Shown piece after piece: positions 47,144 to 55,970 of a stretch of DNA of 64,000 bases; the first letter of the stretch is position 1, and each line of letters opens with the position of its first letter. The notes under the pieces are model-generated. The model was given only the letters and a program-made list of their open reading frames with translations. It ran no database searches and was not told the origin of the DNA. Source of the DNA: Desulfurococcales archaeon (lineage in GTDB: Archaea > Thermoproteota > Thermoprotei_A > Sulfolobales > Acidilobaceae). The stretch lies in contig WAOT01000001.1 in the NCBI GenBank assembly GCA_015521115.1, forward strand, positions 62,001 to 126,000, given 5' to 3'. Position numbers and translations under genes: made by a program.

Positions 47144-48028
47144 ATGGGGCTGTTTGATAAGTGCAAGCCCCTCATAGGGGTAGTACACCTCCCACCACTA
47201 CCAGGATCCTACGGGTATAGGAGGAGGCCCTTCCCCTTCCCTAGGGGGCCACGCTATAGTATTGACGAGATCGTGGAGTACGCGGTTAACGAGGCTAAGA
47301 AGTACCATGCTTCCGGTTTTGACGCTGTAATAGTTGAGAACTTCGGTGACAAACCATACAAGCAGACAGTGGGCCAAGCGGAGGCCGCAGCTATGGCTAG
47401 AGTTGTCGCAGAGGTCGTTAAGTCCGTGCCTATCCCTGTGGGCGTCAATGTACTCCGGAACAGTCCATACACGGCTCTAGTCGTTGCCCATGTATCGGGT
47501 GCGAGCTTCATAAGAGTGAACAGCCTCTGCGAGACCCGCTACGCAGTCGAGGGGATAATAACGCCGAGCATGCACCAGCTAGCTGAGGCCGCTCGGGAGC
47601 TAGATGTTTATGACGATATACTCACGGGTAAGATCGAGGTCATAGCAGACATAAACGTTAAGCACAGCTACCCCGTACACGCCCAGGGCACAGACTACAA
47701 CCTAGTAGTCAAGGACTGCATAGAAAGGTCTGGGATCCCTCTTGCCGGCATGATTATAACAAGCCCCTCGACCGGTGTTGCACCTGACGTGAAATACGTG
47801 GAAGACATGTCAAACATCATTAGATCACACCACGTACCCGTCATAATAGGCTCGGGGGTTAAGCCAGAAAACATCGCTAGGTACTGGAGGCTCGTAGACG
47901 GGTTCATTGTGGGCACTAGCGTAAAACTTGGGGAGATGACTGAGAACGTAGTCCAGATGGAACGGGCGCAGAGGCTTGCACAACTTGTTAAACGCTATAG
48001 AGAGGTATGGCCATGCAGTTCCCGCTAG
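47144..48028 (+). CDS. BtpA family TIM-barrel protein
   Basis: The 294-aa protein matches BtpA/COG0434: IGVVHLPPLPGSYGY, VIVENFGDKPY, VPIPVGVNVLRN, ASFIRVNSLCET, VIADINVKHSYP and GFIVGTSVK. In cyanobacteria BtpA stabilises photosystem I, but in archaea the role is unknown and unrelated to photosynthesis. Some members act in nucleoside/sugar metabolism. GGGTGA precedes ATG 47144 by about 8 nt. Confidence 0.93.
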   Translation: MGLFDKCKPLIGVVHLPPLPGSYGYRRRPFPFPRGPRYSIDEIVEYAVNEAKKYHASGFDAVIVENFGDKPYKQTVGQAEAAAMARVVAEVVKSVPIPVGVNVLRNSPYTALVVAHVSGASFIRVNSLCETRYAVEGIITPSMHQLAEAARELDVYDDILTGKIEVIADINVKHSYPVHAQGTDYNLVVKDCIERSGIPLAGMIITSPSTGVAPDVKYVEDMSNIIRSHHVPVIIGSGVKPENIARYWRLVDGFIVGTSVKLGEMTENVVQMERAQRLAQLVKRYREVWPCSSR

Positions 48029-48223
48029 GATCTAACTTTCCAGCGTTACTATGAAGACCGTTATGAGACTACATAATATCGTGGAGGGCTGGATGAAGAG
48101 AAGAACCCGGACTCCTGAGCCCGGTAAAGTAGGGCTATGAAGAGTCCTAGTCCATCTGACATTACACCTTTACACCTAGTAATACCAGGCTGGGCCTCTT
48201 ACCTTGGGGTTGCAGCATAGTTT

Positions 48224-48718
48224 ATGTATGGGTGTAACCCGGTGGGAGAGGCTATAGTTAGGGATGCTATGGATCTGGGGCTTCCCTTCCAGGATATGAG
48301 CCCCCTTGTTGATGAGATGGTAGGTTTCCTTGTCGTGGCCTCAGTTGCCGGTAGAGAGGCCATTGACCTTGTTAACGAGGCGCTCGTAGTATATGATGAT
48401 GTGATCCTACCCCTCATAAAGGCCCGCCTAGACGAGGCAGCACTCTACCACATCGATTACACGGGGGTTGACGCATTCGAGCTAATAGACTGTCTAGGGG
48501 GAGACGCTATTGCTGGCAGCCTAAGCTGGGCCCTGAACGTGCTCTCAGAAAACGCTGCAGGCGAGCCGCCGGAGGAGGTTGTACACCTCTTCGGGTGCCT
48601 CGGGATCGATAAGCAACTGCTCGATATGTCAGACGATGTTGCCGCGAGCGCTATAGTCTATGCGTTCACTGCTGCAATCAACAGAATGCTCACTAACTTA
48701 ATAGACACCATACAATAA
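48224..48718 (+). CDS. Hypothetical helical protein
   Basis: The 164-aa protein appears largely helical, with an acidic isoelectric point. Hydrophobic stretches are too short for membrane helices, and there are three scattered cysteines. No motif or family is recognised. The start is ATG 48224; a 195-bp region upstream holds its promoter. It precedes the DUF432/MscS pair by 64 bp on the same strand. Confidence 0.55.
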   Translation: MYGCNPVGEAIVRDAMDLGLPFQDMSPLVDEMVGFLVVASVAGREAIDLVNEALVVYDDVILPLIKARLDEAALYHIDYTGVDAFELIDCLGGDAIAGSLSWALNVLSENAAGEPPEEVVHLFGCLGIDKQLLDMSDDVAASAIVYAFTAAINRMLTNLIDTIQ

Positions 48719-48782
48719 GCCTTTTGCAGCGCCACATCTATAATACCCTCAAATGGTACCCACGCCCTGCCCGGGGGCTTAA

Positions 48783-49505
48783 TTGAACGGATCGCCCTGG
48801 GGAGACATAGGGAGGGACTCCAAGGCGTTCGAATGGAAAGGCTGCGGGGCAAGCATATCGTTCGACTCAAACGGCAAGATCCTAAGAGCATGCGATAGAT
48901 ACGGTTGCTCCGAGATCATAGTAGATCCCCCTGTAAGAGTCATTCCTGCACCCCCCATCCTACGGCCCTTCTCGATAACAAGCGTTGTCTTCATAGGTTT
49001 TACGCGGAGGGCATTCGTCCAGAAACACCAAACGATCTGGGCTAAGATCCCTCTAGACATAGAGATCGCCAAAGACCGGCAAACCCTCGCTGTCCTAGCG
49101 ACCTCTAAGGTTAAGTACAGGCTAGTAGGTAGTCTCGTCGAAGGCGTCATAGCGAGAAACGTTATGAGCGACATATCCTTTACCACCCCGCCCACTCCCG
49201 GCCCCTGCGAGGCCCTAGTCGCCCTGAAAATCGCTAGAGGCAGCGATGTAATAGATGGAGTACCATTTAACGTTGGAAGCTCAGTACTGTACTCTGATAG
49301 AGGGGAAAGACTGTACACTTCACTTGTTGAGGTCTCACTCGACCATGTCATTATAGATGCTAAAACCACCGCCTATCCACCGCTACCAGGCCTCAAGCAG
49401 GTGAGGAGGCCGCCTTATGGGAGGAATGTCAGGCTACTCAGCATCGGGCAACCGGCTGTCACTGTGGAGAGGGGGTGGAGGCTTTGGCCGACGCTGAAGG
49501 GCTAG
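48783..49505 (+). CDS. DUF432 protein
   Basis: TTG 48783 is preceded by GGGGG. The 240-aa beta-rich protein has the DUF432 features PPVRVIPAPPILRPF, AKIPLDIEI and a C-terminal VERGWRLWP. DUF432 genes in archaea commonly neighbour MscS channels, and here the channel gene overlaps the end by 31 bp. It may be a soluble or extracellular partner of the channel, which is inference from conserved linkage. Confidence 0.8.
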   Translation: MNGSPWGDIGRDSKAFEWKGCGASISFDSNGKILRACDRYGCSEIIVDPPVRVIPAPPILRPFSITSVVFIGFTRRAFVQKHQTIWAKIPLDIEIAKDRQTLAVLATSKVKYRLVGSLVEGVIARNVMSDISFTTPPTPGPCEALVALKIARGSDVIDGVPFNVGSSVLYSDRGERLYTSLVEVSLDHVIIDAKTTAYPPLPGLKQVRRPPYGRNVRLLSIGQPAVTVERGWRLWPTLKG

Positions 49506-50374
49506 CCCGGTTAATCCCTTCCGTGGTCTCAGAGCTGCTCGAAAAGGCTTACCACGACGTATACAGGCTTACGGAGGCTGTCGTTATACTTGGTGTTGGC
49601 CTCCTGATAGCCCTATTAGTTAGGAATTCCATGAGGAGGAGTCTGAGCCCGCGCCTCCCCGCCCATGTCTATAAACCCCTGGAGAACTTAGTCTTCTATA
49701 GTATTGTGTTCGTAGCTGCTATAACAGCGCTCCGCCCCTTCGGCCTTAACCTGGGAAGCCTCCTTGTCGCGGGGGGTCTCGCCAGCATCGTGATAGGCTT
49801 AGCGGCCCAGAACACGCTCGGCGACGTTATAAGTGGGGTCTTCCTACTTATAGAGCAACCCCTCCGTGTAGGCGACCCTGTACAGATCGGTGACGTGGCC
49901 GGTGAGGTAGTTGACGTTCGCGTGATCAGCACGCTCATTAGAACCTGGGACGGCCACCTGGTCAGGATCCCGAATAAAATCGTATTCGACTCAATAATAA
50001 TTAATTTCTCCCGTACACGAGCGAGAAGGATAGACTTTACAATAGGGATCCACTATAAGAGCGACCTACAGGATGCTATAAAGGCTGTGAGGGGTTTAAT
50101 AGACGAGTCCCCCTACTGTCTGCTGAGCCCGCCGCCAGAGATATTCGTGGACTCATACGGTAGTAGCTCTATTAACCTGAGGGTAAGATGCTGGACTCCG
50201 ACGAGGCTCTGGTATCCTGCGAAGATGCAGATACAGACGGAGATCAAGAGGGTACTGGAAGAGCATGGAATCGAGATCCCCTATCCACAGCTAGACCTCC
50301 ACCTCCGAAGCGCTCACACGGATCTCCGTGTGAGGCTAGAGGGATCCAGAGGAGAAGGAGAAAAGGTGGAATAA
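49475..50374 (+). CDS. MscS mechanosensitive channel
   Basis: The 299-aa channel has membrane helices near residues 30-45, 68-88 and the pore helix GGLASIVIGLAAQNTLGDVI typical of MscS TM3, then the beta domain (VGDPVQIGDVAGEVVDV, RIPNKIVFDSIIINFSR) and the C-terminal vestibule. Compared with the other MscS here it is closer to canonical. It is translated after DUF432 from an overlapping GTG. Confidence 0.92.
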   Translation: MEALADAEGLARLIPSVVSELLEKAYHDVYRLTEAVVILGVGLLIALLVRNSMRRSLSPRLPAHVYKPLENLVFYSIVFVAAITALRPFGLNLGSLLVAGGLASIVIGLAAQNTLGDVISGVFLLIEQPLRVGDPVQIGDVAGEVVDVRVISTLIRTWDGHLVRIPNKIVFDSIIINFSRTRARRIDFTIGIHYKSDLQDAIKAVRGLIDESPYCLLSPPPEIFVDSYGSSSINLRVRCWTPTRLWYPAKMQIQTEIKRVLEEHGIEIPYPQLDLHLRSAHTDLRVRLEGSRGEGEKVE

Positions 50375-50418
50375 CCCTCGATAAACCTTTGACTGGAGAC
50401 GGGGGCCGATGAAGAGCG

Positions 50419-51168
50419 ATGGGCAGTCGGAGTATGATTGATGCAGAACCTTTGCAGAACCGAGGCCCTCCGAGAAGGCTCTACGCCTCCAGCGATATCC
50501 ACAGCCCACACTACCTCTTACCCTTCAAGAGTAGCCTGAAGACTGTTAGGGAATGCTGCATATTCATGTTGGCAGGCGACATAGTGGACAGGGGTAACGT
50601 TGCAGCTGCAGAGCCCGTGTTTAAGGCTATAAGAGAGGTCTCCCCGGGCTCAGTAATCGTAGCTGTCTTCGGCAACGAGGAATACCACGAGAGAGAGGAT
50701 CTCTTCCGCAAGAGGTACAGGGACATAATATGGTTGGACGACGAATACCAGGTTTTCCAATGCGGTGAGAAAAGGATAGCAATCGTCGGCACCCGCGGAG
50801 CACTTGAAAAGTTAACTAGTTGGCAGAAGAGGAACATGCCGTGGCTGCGGAGGGTCTATAATGAGAGGCCTAAAATAGTCGCCAACCTCATAGCTGAGGC
50901 GAGGAAGGAGGCAGATCATGTCATACTGTTATCCCACTACGCTCTCTCTAGGGAGACCATAAAGGGTGAGAACCCCGCGGTATGGCCCCATCTATACCAT
51001 CCCGGAATGGAAGAGGTAGTGAAGAGCTTGAAGCCGGATGCGGCTGTCCACGGGCATGCTCACAGGGGTAAGCCTAAAGCCTTTGTGGCAGGTGTCCCCG
51101 TCTACAATGTGGCCTTCCCGCTCAACAGGGCACCCGTTAGAATTGCTATCCAGACCAGACTCTTCTGA
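50419..51168 (+). CDS. Metallophosphoesterase
   Basis: The 249-aa calcineurin-like phosphoesterase has metal motifs ASSDIHSPH, AGDIVDRGN, GNEEYHE, LSHYALSR and HGHAHRGKP. Target phosphoesters may be nucleotides or nucleic acid. The first 20 residues look poorly conserved, so the true start may be later. It follows the MscS gene by 44 bp. Confidence 0.85.
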   Translation: MGSRSMIDAEPLQNRGPPRRLYASSDIHSPHYLLPFKSSLKTVRECCIFMLAGDIVDRGNVAAAEPVFKAIREVSPGSVIVAVFGNEEYHEREDLFRKRYRDIIWLDDEYQVFQCGEKRIAIVGTRGALEKLTSWQKRNMPWLRRVYNERPKIVANLIAEARKEADHVILLSHYALSRETIKGENPAVWPHLYHPGMEEVVKSLKPDAAVHGHAHRGKPKAFVAGVPVYNVAFPLNRAPVRIAIQTRLF

Positions 51169-51305
51169 CCGCTATATCCTATTTAAGGTCGGATCGTGCC
51201 GGTTATGATATCCGGGTTCGAGTGGGGTGACAGGTAACGCGGAGCATTAACATTAAGCCAGCCCTCCTAGTATTTGGAGTTGCGCTTCTAGCGGCTACCA
51301 TAATA

Positions 51306-52118
51306 GTGTCTAGCGCTGCTATCATGTTGAGCTTCGCTGGGCGGAGCCCCACTCTAACCCAAGTCCTAGTTTCAATCCTTGTAGTTGCAGGAGCGCTTTT
51401 CCTAGCTAAGAACGTGATCGCTAGAGCTCTGATAGGGGTCATCCTTAGACAGAGAACCATAGAGCCCTTCTCCGACCTAGAGGACGATAGTATAGACGCG
51501 TTCATGTCCATATCTACGGAGGATGAGGGCAACATCTACCGGTTCGTGGTCTGGAGCCTACTCGATAGGATCAGGAAAATGATAGCCCCGTGGACTTCCC
51601 GCACCGTTATGGTTGTCCATGCTGGAGGAGTCCCCTACTCGAGCTACCCCGACGACGCCATTAACGAGCTGGCTCTAGAGGATGTGACCATAGACCCCTC
51701 GCACGAGATCTACACGATAATGCCCGATGACGATACTATCGAGTTCTGGATCTCCTACCGGGTCTATGCGGCCCTTAAGGAGGCTGCAAGGAGAGGGTTT
51801 GAGGTCGATGATGGTGAGGAGGGTGAGGCAATCGAAGTTTCAGACCCCAAAACACTAGAAGCCATATACAGGATCGTAAAGCAAGCATACAAGACTATAA
51901 ACAAGGGGGCTCCCGAAGAGTTAGCCGCATACATAGCGATCAAGACCATTATAAGGCTCGATAGAGAGGGCGTCATCAAGATCAGACAGCCATTAGCGTA
52001 CATACTGCCCGAGGGCATCCCCGAGGGGAGAGAGCTGAGGAGGAGGCTTAAAGAGCAGCTCGAAGAGGAGGGACTATTGAACACTACTGGAGGTAAATTG
52101 CAGAAGGGAGGCGGATAA
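51306..52118 (+). CDS. Membrane-anchored hypothetical protein, start uncertain
   Basis: The protein has two N-terminal hydrophobic helices, then an acidic soluble domain of about 200 residues without a known motif, ending in a charged helix. The first hydrophobic helix actually lies before GTG 51306: the frame is open to 51231 and encodes KPALLVFGVALLAATIIV, yet contains no ATG, GTG or TTG. Either a rare start (ATT 51246) or a frame change is involved. No family is recognised. Confidence 0.6.
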   Translation: MSSAAIMLSFAGRSPTLTQVLVSILVVAGALFLAKNVIARALIGVILRQRTIEPFSDLEDDSIDAFMSISTEDEGNIYRFVVWSLLDRIRKMIAPWTSRTVMVVHAGGVPYSSYPDDAINELALEDVTIDPSHEIYTIMPDDDTIEFWISYRVYAALKEAARRGFEVDDGEEGEAIEVSDPKTLEAIYRIVKQAYKTINKGAPEELAAYIAIKTIIRLDREGVIKIRQPLAYILPEGIPEGRELRRRLKEQLEEEGLLNTTGGKLQKGGG

Positions 52119-52160
52119 ACCTTTAAATCCTCACAGGACGTTAGACCTAATCATTGGCGC

Positions 52161-52184
52161 TAGGCCCACGCAATTCAGGGCCTA
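52161..52184 (+). other. Perfect hairpin in the pre-tRNA leader
   Basis: TAGGCCC (52161-52167) pairs with GGGCCTA (52178-52184) around a 10-nt loop, ending 2 nt before the tRNA 5' end. GGCCC could also pair with the tRNA's own GGGCC. A TATA-like TTTAAA is at 52121-52126, so the hairpin should be transcribed and removed by RNase P. Confidence 0.5.
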
Positions 52185-52186
52185 AA

Positions 52187-52260
52187 GGGCCCGTAGCTCA
52201 GCCTGGTAGAGCGCCCGGCTGATAACCGGGCGGTCGGGGGTTCGAATCCCCCCGGGCCCA
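52187..52260 (+). tRNA. tRNA-Ile (GAT)
   Basis: A complete cloverleaf: acceptor GGGCCCG with CGGGCCC, D stem GCTC/GAGC, anticodon stem CCCGG/CCGGG with loop CTGATAA (anticodon GAT), variable loop CGGTC, T stem GGGGG/CCCCC with TTCGAAT, and discriminator A. CCA follows in the genome at 52261-52263. No intron is present. A pyrimidine-rich tract after it may terminate transcription. Confidence 0.97.
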
Positions 52261-52313
52261 CCACCTTCTCCTCTACTTCTCAACTTAAAGGTTCTAGACC
52301 AGAGACTCTTCCG

Positions 52314-52634
52314 ATGGTGGTCGGTGTGGTGCTTCAGAGAGAGCTAAAGGGTAAGCGGGTAATACTGTATCCTGCATACTTCGATTCACGACTTAGTCGT
52401 AGTCAAGGTCGAAGGGTTCCTAGGGAGCTAGCTGTTAAGGCCCCTTCAGCTGAGGAGGTGGCCAGGGCAGCGAGAGAGGCTGGGTACGACGCTTTCGTTG
52501 AGGATGGTGTAAGATACCCTAGGGTGTGGTGGCTCTCTGAGGGAAGAGTCGTTGTCGAGAAGAAAGGTAAAAGCAAGACTAAAATAATAAGAGAAATCGC
52601 TGAAATAATGGTTCGACGAAGGTCGAAGGGGTGA
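52314..52634 (+). CDS. srp19: SRP19 subunit of the signal recognition particle
   Basis: The 106-aa RNA-binding protein matches archaeal SRP19: ILYPAYFDSRLSRSQGRRVPRE, PSAEEVARAAREAGYDAFVE, RYPRVWW and a basic tail. It binds SRP RNA helices 6 and 8 before SRP54. No SRP RNA is visible in the window. The gene follows tRNA-Ile and precedes gar1. Confidence 0.95.
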   Translation: MVVGVVLQRELKGKRVILYPAYFDSRLSRSQGRRVPRELAVKAPSAEEVARAAREAGYDAFVEDGVRYPRVWWLSEGRVVVEKKGKSKTKIIREIAEIMVRRRSKG

Positions 52635-52752
52635 CCCGCAAGTATTTTCCTCTTTCGCCCCCGAATCCCCGGGAGTTCCCTTATTTGGAAGAAACGAAAA
52701 TCCCAATATTACCCTGGCGACCTCCCCCGGGATACTTTCCCGGTGTGCGTGC

Positions 52753-53127
52753 GTGAGAAAGAGGGTAATGCTCGGCCAGGTTCATGCCGTGGTCGGTACT
52801 GGACACGTGGTGGTTAAGCTTAACAATCCCAGTATGAGGGTTAGGATGGGATCCAAAGTCGTAAAGGACGGCGGCGAAATGGTAGGCAAGCTGGTCGACC
52901 TAATAGGAAACATAGAGTCGCCATACGCTGTGATCAAGGTAAAGGGGGAGGTCGCTGTTAACCCTGGAGAAACTCTATTCATATTAATTGAAAGAAGGAG
53001 GAAACCTAAGAGGAAAACGAGGGGAGGTGGAGGACGTGTCAAACCCAAAGGGGAGAAGAAAAAGAAGGGCCGACATAGAGGCGGAGTCCCCAGACGGGGA
53101 GGTGGGAAACGGCAACGGGGAGGTTAA
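52753..53127 (+). CDS. gar1: H/ACA RNP component Gar1
   Basis: GTG 52753 gives RKRVMLGQVHAVVGTGHVVVK, aligned with known archaeal Gar1 starts; ATG 52768 is possible. The 124-aa protein has a beta-barrel core (VGKLVDLIGNIESPYAVIKV, GETLFILIERR) and a Gly/Arg/Lys-rich tail as in eukaryotic GAR domains. It joins Cbf5, Nop10 and L7Ae to guide pseudouridylation. Its last 92 nt overlap the TFB gene in another frame; gar1-tfb pairing is common in archaea. Confidence 0.92.
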   Translation: MRKRVMLGQVHAVVGTGHVVVKLNNPSMRVRMGSKVVKDGGEMVGKLVDLIGNIESPYAVIKVKGEVAVNPGETLFILIERRRKPKRKTRGGGGRVKPKGEKKKKGRHRGGVPRRGGGKRQRGG

Positions 53128-54142
53128 TGTAACCGGTTTTCTCGATGAGCTCGATTTCCCGGACGCTTTTAACACCCCATACGGTGTTTCCTGGCACGGA
53201 TACGACCCCTTCCAATTGCCTCGGGACGAGGACGAACACCTAACGGATAACCTTGCCGATGGTAAGGAGTGGCGAAACTTCTCAGACGGAAGAAAGGGGG
53301 GTGTTAACAGGGCGAACATCCCCCCTCCAACCCACAACATCCTACACCTGAACGAGATAACATACCAGAAAAAGCCTAGGAGGTACAGGAAAGTAGACAG
53401 CGTCATGTACAGCAAGCTCGGGAAGAACGAGAGGAAGCTCAAGTGGGCAATCGATATGACCAAGCACGTCCTGGCAAGGCTTGAACTAGGGAGCCACAGG
53501 GGGGTGACGAACACCGCGTACCACCTAGTATATTCGTACATAGAGCACAAACAGAAGAAAGGGAGGAAGATCTCAAATAAGGAGATAATGGCACTAGTCA
53601 CAGCAGCAGTCCTGGAGGCTATAAGGCTAGAAAACGTCCCTATACCTAGAAGGTTAGTGGTAGATACTGTACTAGGCCTCGACTTCCACACATCTCCTCC
53701 CGATGCTGAGATGCTTATGAGGAGGACGAGGACAGTCCTTGAAAACATGTTCGCCTTCGGGATCATGAGGCGCGTCCTAGAAACCCATAGGGAGTACATG
53801 GGCGGACAACACCACATGCTTAAGAGGACACTCATGTTCATCCGCTCGCTCGTGTCAAAACTAGACCTGCCACCAGAGGACAAGAAGGCCGTTGAGAAAG
53901 GGGCTATGATGCTAGTGGAGAAGAGCGTGAAAAACGGTAAAAGCCTCTCAGGCAAATACCCTGAGGCTATAGCTGCAGCGAGCATCTACATAGTTGCTAG
54001 ACTCCTTAGCTTCGAGATCAACCAGAAAGACATCGCCAAGCTAGCTATGATAAGCGAAACCAATGTGAGGAAAGCCTTTAGATTCCTCGTGGAGGATCAG
54101 GCGATTGTTGTGCCACTAACACCCGTAAACCCCGTTGCCTAA
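53036..54142 (+). CDS. tfb: TFB (TFIIB) paralogue lacking the zinc ribbon
   Basis: GTG 53036 follows GGGGAGGTGGAGGAC, a strong ribosome site. The 368-aa protein has a B-reader-like segment (GKEWRNFSDGRK, then RANIPPPTHN) and two cyclin folds (NERKLKWAIDMTKHVLARL; KYPEAIAAASIYIVARLL with a helix-turn-helix TNVRKAFRFL). The N-terminal 70 residues contain no cysteine and are acidic and Gly/Asn-rich where canonical TFB carries a CxxC zinc ribbon. The first cyclin repeat is divergent. This may be an alternative TFB; TFE-beta is the next gene. Confidence 0.85.
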   Translation: MSNPKGRRKRRADIEAESPDGEVGNGNGEVNVTGFLDELDFPDAFNTPYGVSWHGYDPFQLPRDEDEHLTDNLADGKEWRNFSDGRKGGVNRANIPPPTHNILHLNEITYQKKPRRYRKVDSVMYSKLGKNERKLKWAIDMTKHVLARLELGSHRGVTNTAYHLVYSYIEHKQKKGRKISNKEIMALVTAAVLEAIRLENVPIPRRLVVDTVLGLDFHTSPPDAEMLMRRTRTVLENMFAFGIMRRVLETHREYMGGQHHMLKRTLMFIRSLVSKLDLPPEDKKAVEKGAMMLVEKSVKNGKSLSGKYPEAIAAASIYIVARLLSFEINQKDIAKLAMISETNVRKAFRFLVEDQAIVVPLTPVNPVA

Positions 54143-54396
54143 TAGTCCCGGGGGGATCTCTACCACATGTTAGGCCTTAATCTCAATAATCCCCATGTAT
54201 ACCTTGTTTCCTAGATTAATCAATTATTCAATAAAAGGTCTCCCATCCCCCCAGTTTCCCACCGGCTTAACTTTAACCCTGGATAGCTAAACTTCTTAAC
54301 GCATATATCCTCTAAATCCTCATATCATGTAATTATGGGTTTCGACTCCCCATACCATACTCTAACATGCCGACTGGACGACGAAGAGGTAGGTGA

Positions 54397-54804
54397 ATGC
54401 TGGTGGCGCATCCAAACTTGAGCAGTTTAGAGAAGAAAGCCTTAGAGCTGATAAAAAGGAAGAAGGGGATACTTCAGAGTGAGCTATGGAAGACCCTCAA
54501 GCTCGACAGCAGAGAGGGGTCTAGGCTCGTACTGCGTCTTCAACGTAAAGGCCTAATACGTAGGGAGCAGGTTTCCGTTAATGGCCGTAGAACCTATAAG
54601 CTTTATCCAGTAGAGCTCAGGCCCCAGGACAAGCAACTCCTAGTAGATATCGGATACGCCCTGATCGTCCCCTGCACTACATGCCCCTATTTTCAAGCGT
54701 GTGGGAACACACCACCACTTGAGCCGACCTCGTGTCCTATCCTGGATCGGTGGCTTGACTATATGGCGAAGAAGAGAGAGGCTGGGAGGAACTCTAAAGG
54801 CTAG
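54397..54804 (+). CDS. Transcription factor TFE-beta (RPC34/39-like)
   Basis: The 135-aa protein has an N-terminal winged helix (EKKALELIKRKKGILQSELWKTL, LVLRLQRKGLIRRE) and a C-terminal cluster of four cysteines, CTTCPYFQAC then TSCP, expected to hold a cubane 4Fe-4S cluster. This is the crenarchaeal TFE-beta, partner of TFE-alpha in promoter opening. Its closeness to an unusual TFB is striking. It overlaps the convergent trm1 by 4 bp. Confidence 0.88.
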   Translation: MLVAHPNLSSLEKKALELIKRKKGILQSELWKTLKLDSREGSRLVLRLQRKGLIRREQVSVNGRRTYKLYPVELRPQDKQLLVDIGYALIVPCTTCPYFQACGNTPPLEPTSCPILDRWLDYMAKKREAGRNSKG

Positions 54805-55970
54805 CGCCACCACCCTCTTATAAGGTCAGCTACAACCTGGAAGGGAGCATCCGTCCTTATACCCGCAGGGTCGAAGTGTGTCCTAGCCGCTTTATAGCCC
54901 CTGTCCTCAAGCTCTTGGACTAGCCCTCTGATCGGGGGCAGGTTTGTTTTCAGCTTTGAAGCTATCGTGTCAAGCCTATAGTATATGCATGAACTGCAGA
55001 CCTGTGCTTCACGGTAAATGTCTGAGAGTAGCTTGATTATTCTCCTATAGGTTGGCAGATACTTGTATCTTTCCACGAGGAGGAGGAGCTTCTCAAGGTA
55101 ATCCTTATCGAACAGGCCTCCAACCCAGAGCGGGCCGATTTTTACCCCATTAGGACAGGCTTCCCCGTCTTTCACAAACGATTTCCCTATAGCAGGACAG
55201 TATGTGACCGTGCCGACGTGCTCTCTCAGCATTGCGTCAGCCTTCTTAGCGCCTCTCTCGACAAGGAGGTATACGCGGTAGTAGTGGTCTGCGTAGTATG
55301 CTAGTAACGGTCTAACAGATTTATCGAGAGACGCTGCAACCCTCGCTAGATACCCTAGCAGGATTCTCACTCCGACCTCCTTAGACTCTGGCACCTTGAC
55401 AGCTTCGACCCAGTACTTCCTTCTGGCCGCCTGGGGCTTGGAGGCCTCAAGGACTGCTAGATCTGTTGCTGTAAAAGCTGCTAGCCCCTTATGACCTGTC
55501 GCCTTTAGGGCCTGCTGGGAGTAGGGGGCTGGGGAGCCGAAGGGGTCTACGTCTATGAAGAGGAGGGGTTCCTTCCTTCTCAGCTCTGTAAGAAGGGAGA
55601 TGGCATCCCTGCAATGCGCAACTACTCTGTCTTTGAGCCCGTTGAGGATAATGTTTTCTTGAATAACCCTGCAGGCAAGGGGGTCTATGTCGTTAGCGTG
55701 AACGGTCTCCACATGGCTTGTCTCGAGCGAGTACCTGATCGCCCTAACACCAGTACCGCTGAGCGCGTCAACAAGGTGTATGGGCTTGTGAGGGGCATAG
55801 TATGCGGTGTACGCTTCCAGAGCTAGTACACTCAGATCCCTATTGAAGGTCATGCGCGGGTTATAGAATACCGGTAGCCACGCTGGTTCGATCCCGTGGG
55901 GTGCCCTAGCTGCCTCCGGATCTGCTATCATTAGAAGAGCTTTCCCCTCCCTCAGCACCGCATACCTCAA
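54801..55970 (-). CDS. trm1: tRNA (guanine26-N2)-dimethyltransferase Trm1
   Basis: The 389-aa enzyme dimethylates G26 of tRNA using SAM. It begins EGKALLMIADPEAARA and continues PVFYNPRMTFNRDLSVLAL, DALSGTGVRAIRY (SAM site), HANDIDPLAC and FIDVDPFGSPAPY. A CSSC pair lies in the C-terminal domain near residue 313. The first 65 nt overlap the end of the THEP1 gene in another frame. Confidence 0.96.
   Translation of the reverse strand: MRYAVLREGKALLMIADPEAARAPHGIEPAWLPVFYNPRMTFNRDLSVLALEAYTAYYAPHKPIHLVDALSGTGVRAIRYSLETSHVETVHANDIDPLACRVIQENIILNGLKDRVVAHCRDAISLLTELRRKEPLLFIDVDPFGSPAPYSQQALKATGHKGLAAFTATDLAVLEASKPQAARRKYWVEAVKVPESKEVGVRILLGYLARVAASLDKSVRPLLAYYADHYYRVYLLVERGAKKADAMLREHVGTVTYCPAIGKSFVKDGEACPNGVKIGPLWVGGLFDKDYLEKLLLLVERYKYLPTYRRIIKLLSDIYREAQVCSSCIYYRLDTIASKLKTNLPPIRGLVQELEDRGYKAARTHFDPAGIRTDAPFQVVADLIRGWWR

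Noticed and set aside
48093-48159. Two ATGAAGA and two CTGA motifs resembling C/D boxes
   Set aside because: The boxes have a 15-nt and a 12-nt guide but an 18-nt D'-C' spacer, and the flanks give no terminal stem. Chance is likely.
52984-53985. 333-codon minus-strand frame opposite TFB
   Set aside because: It mirrors the TFB gene, whose cyclin folds and ribosome site are clear.
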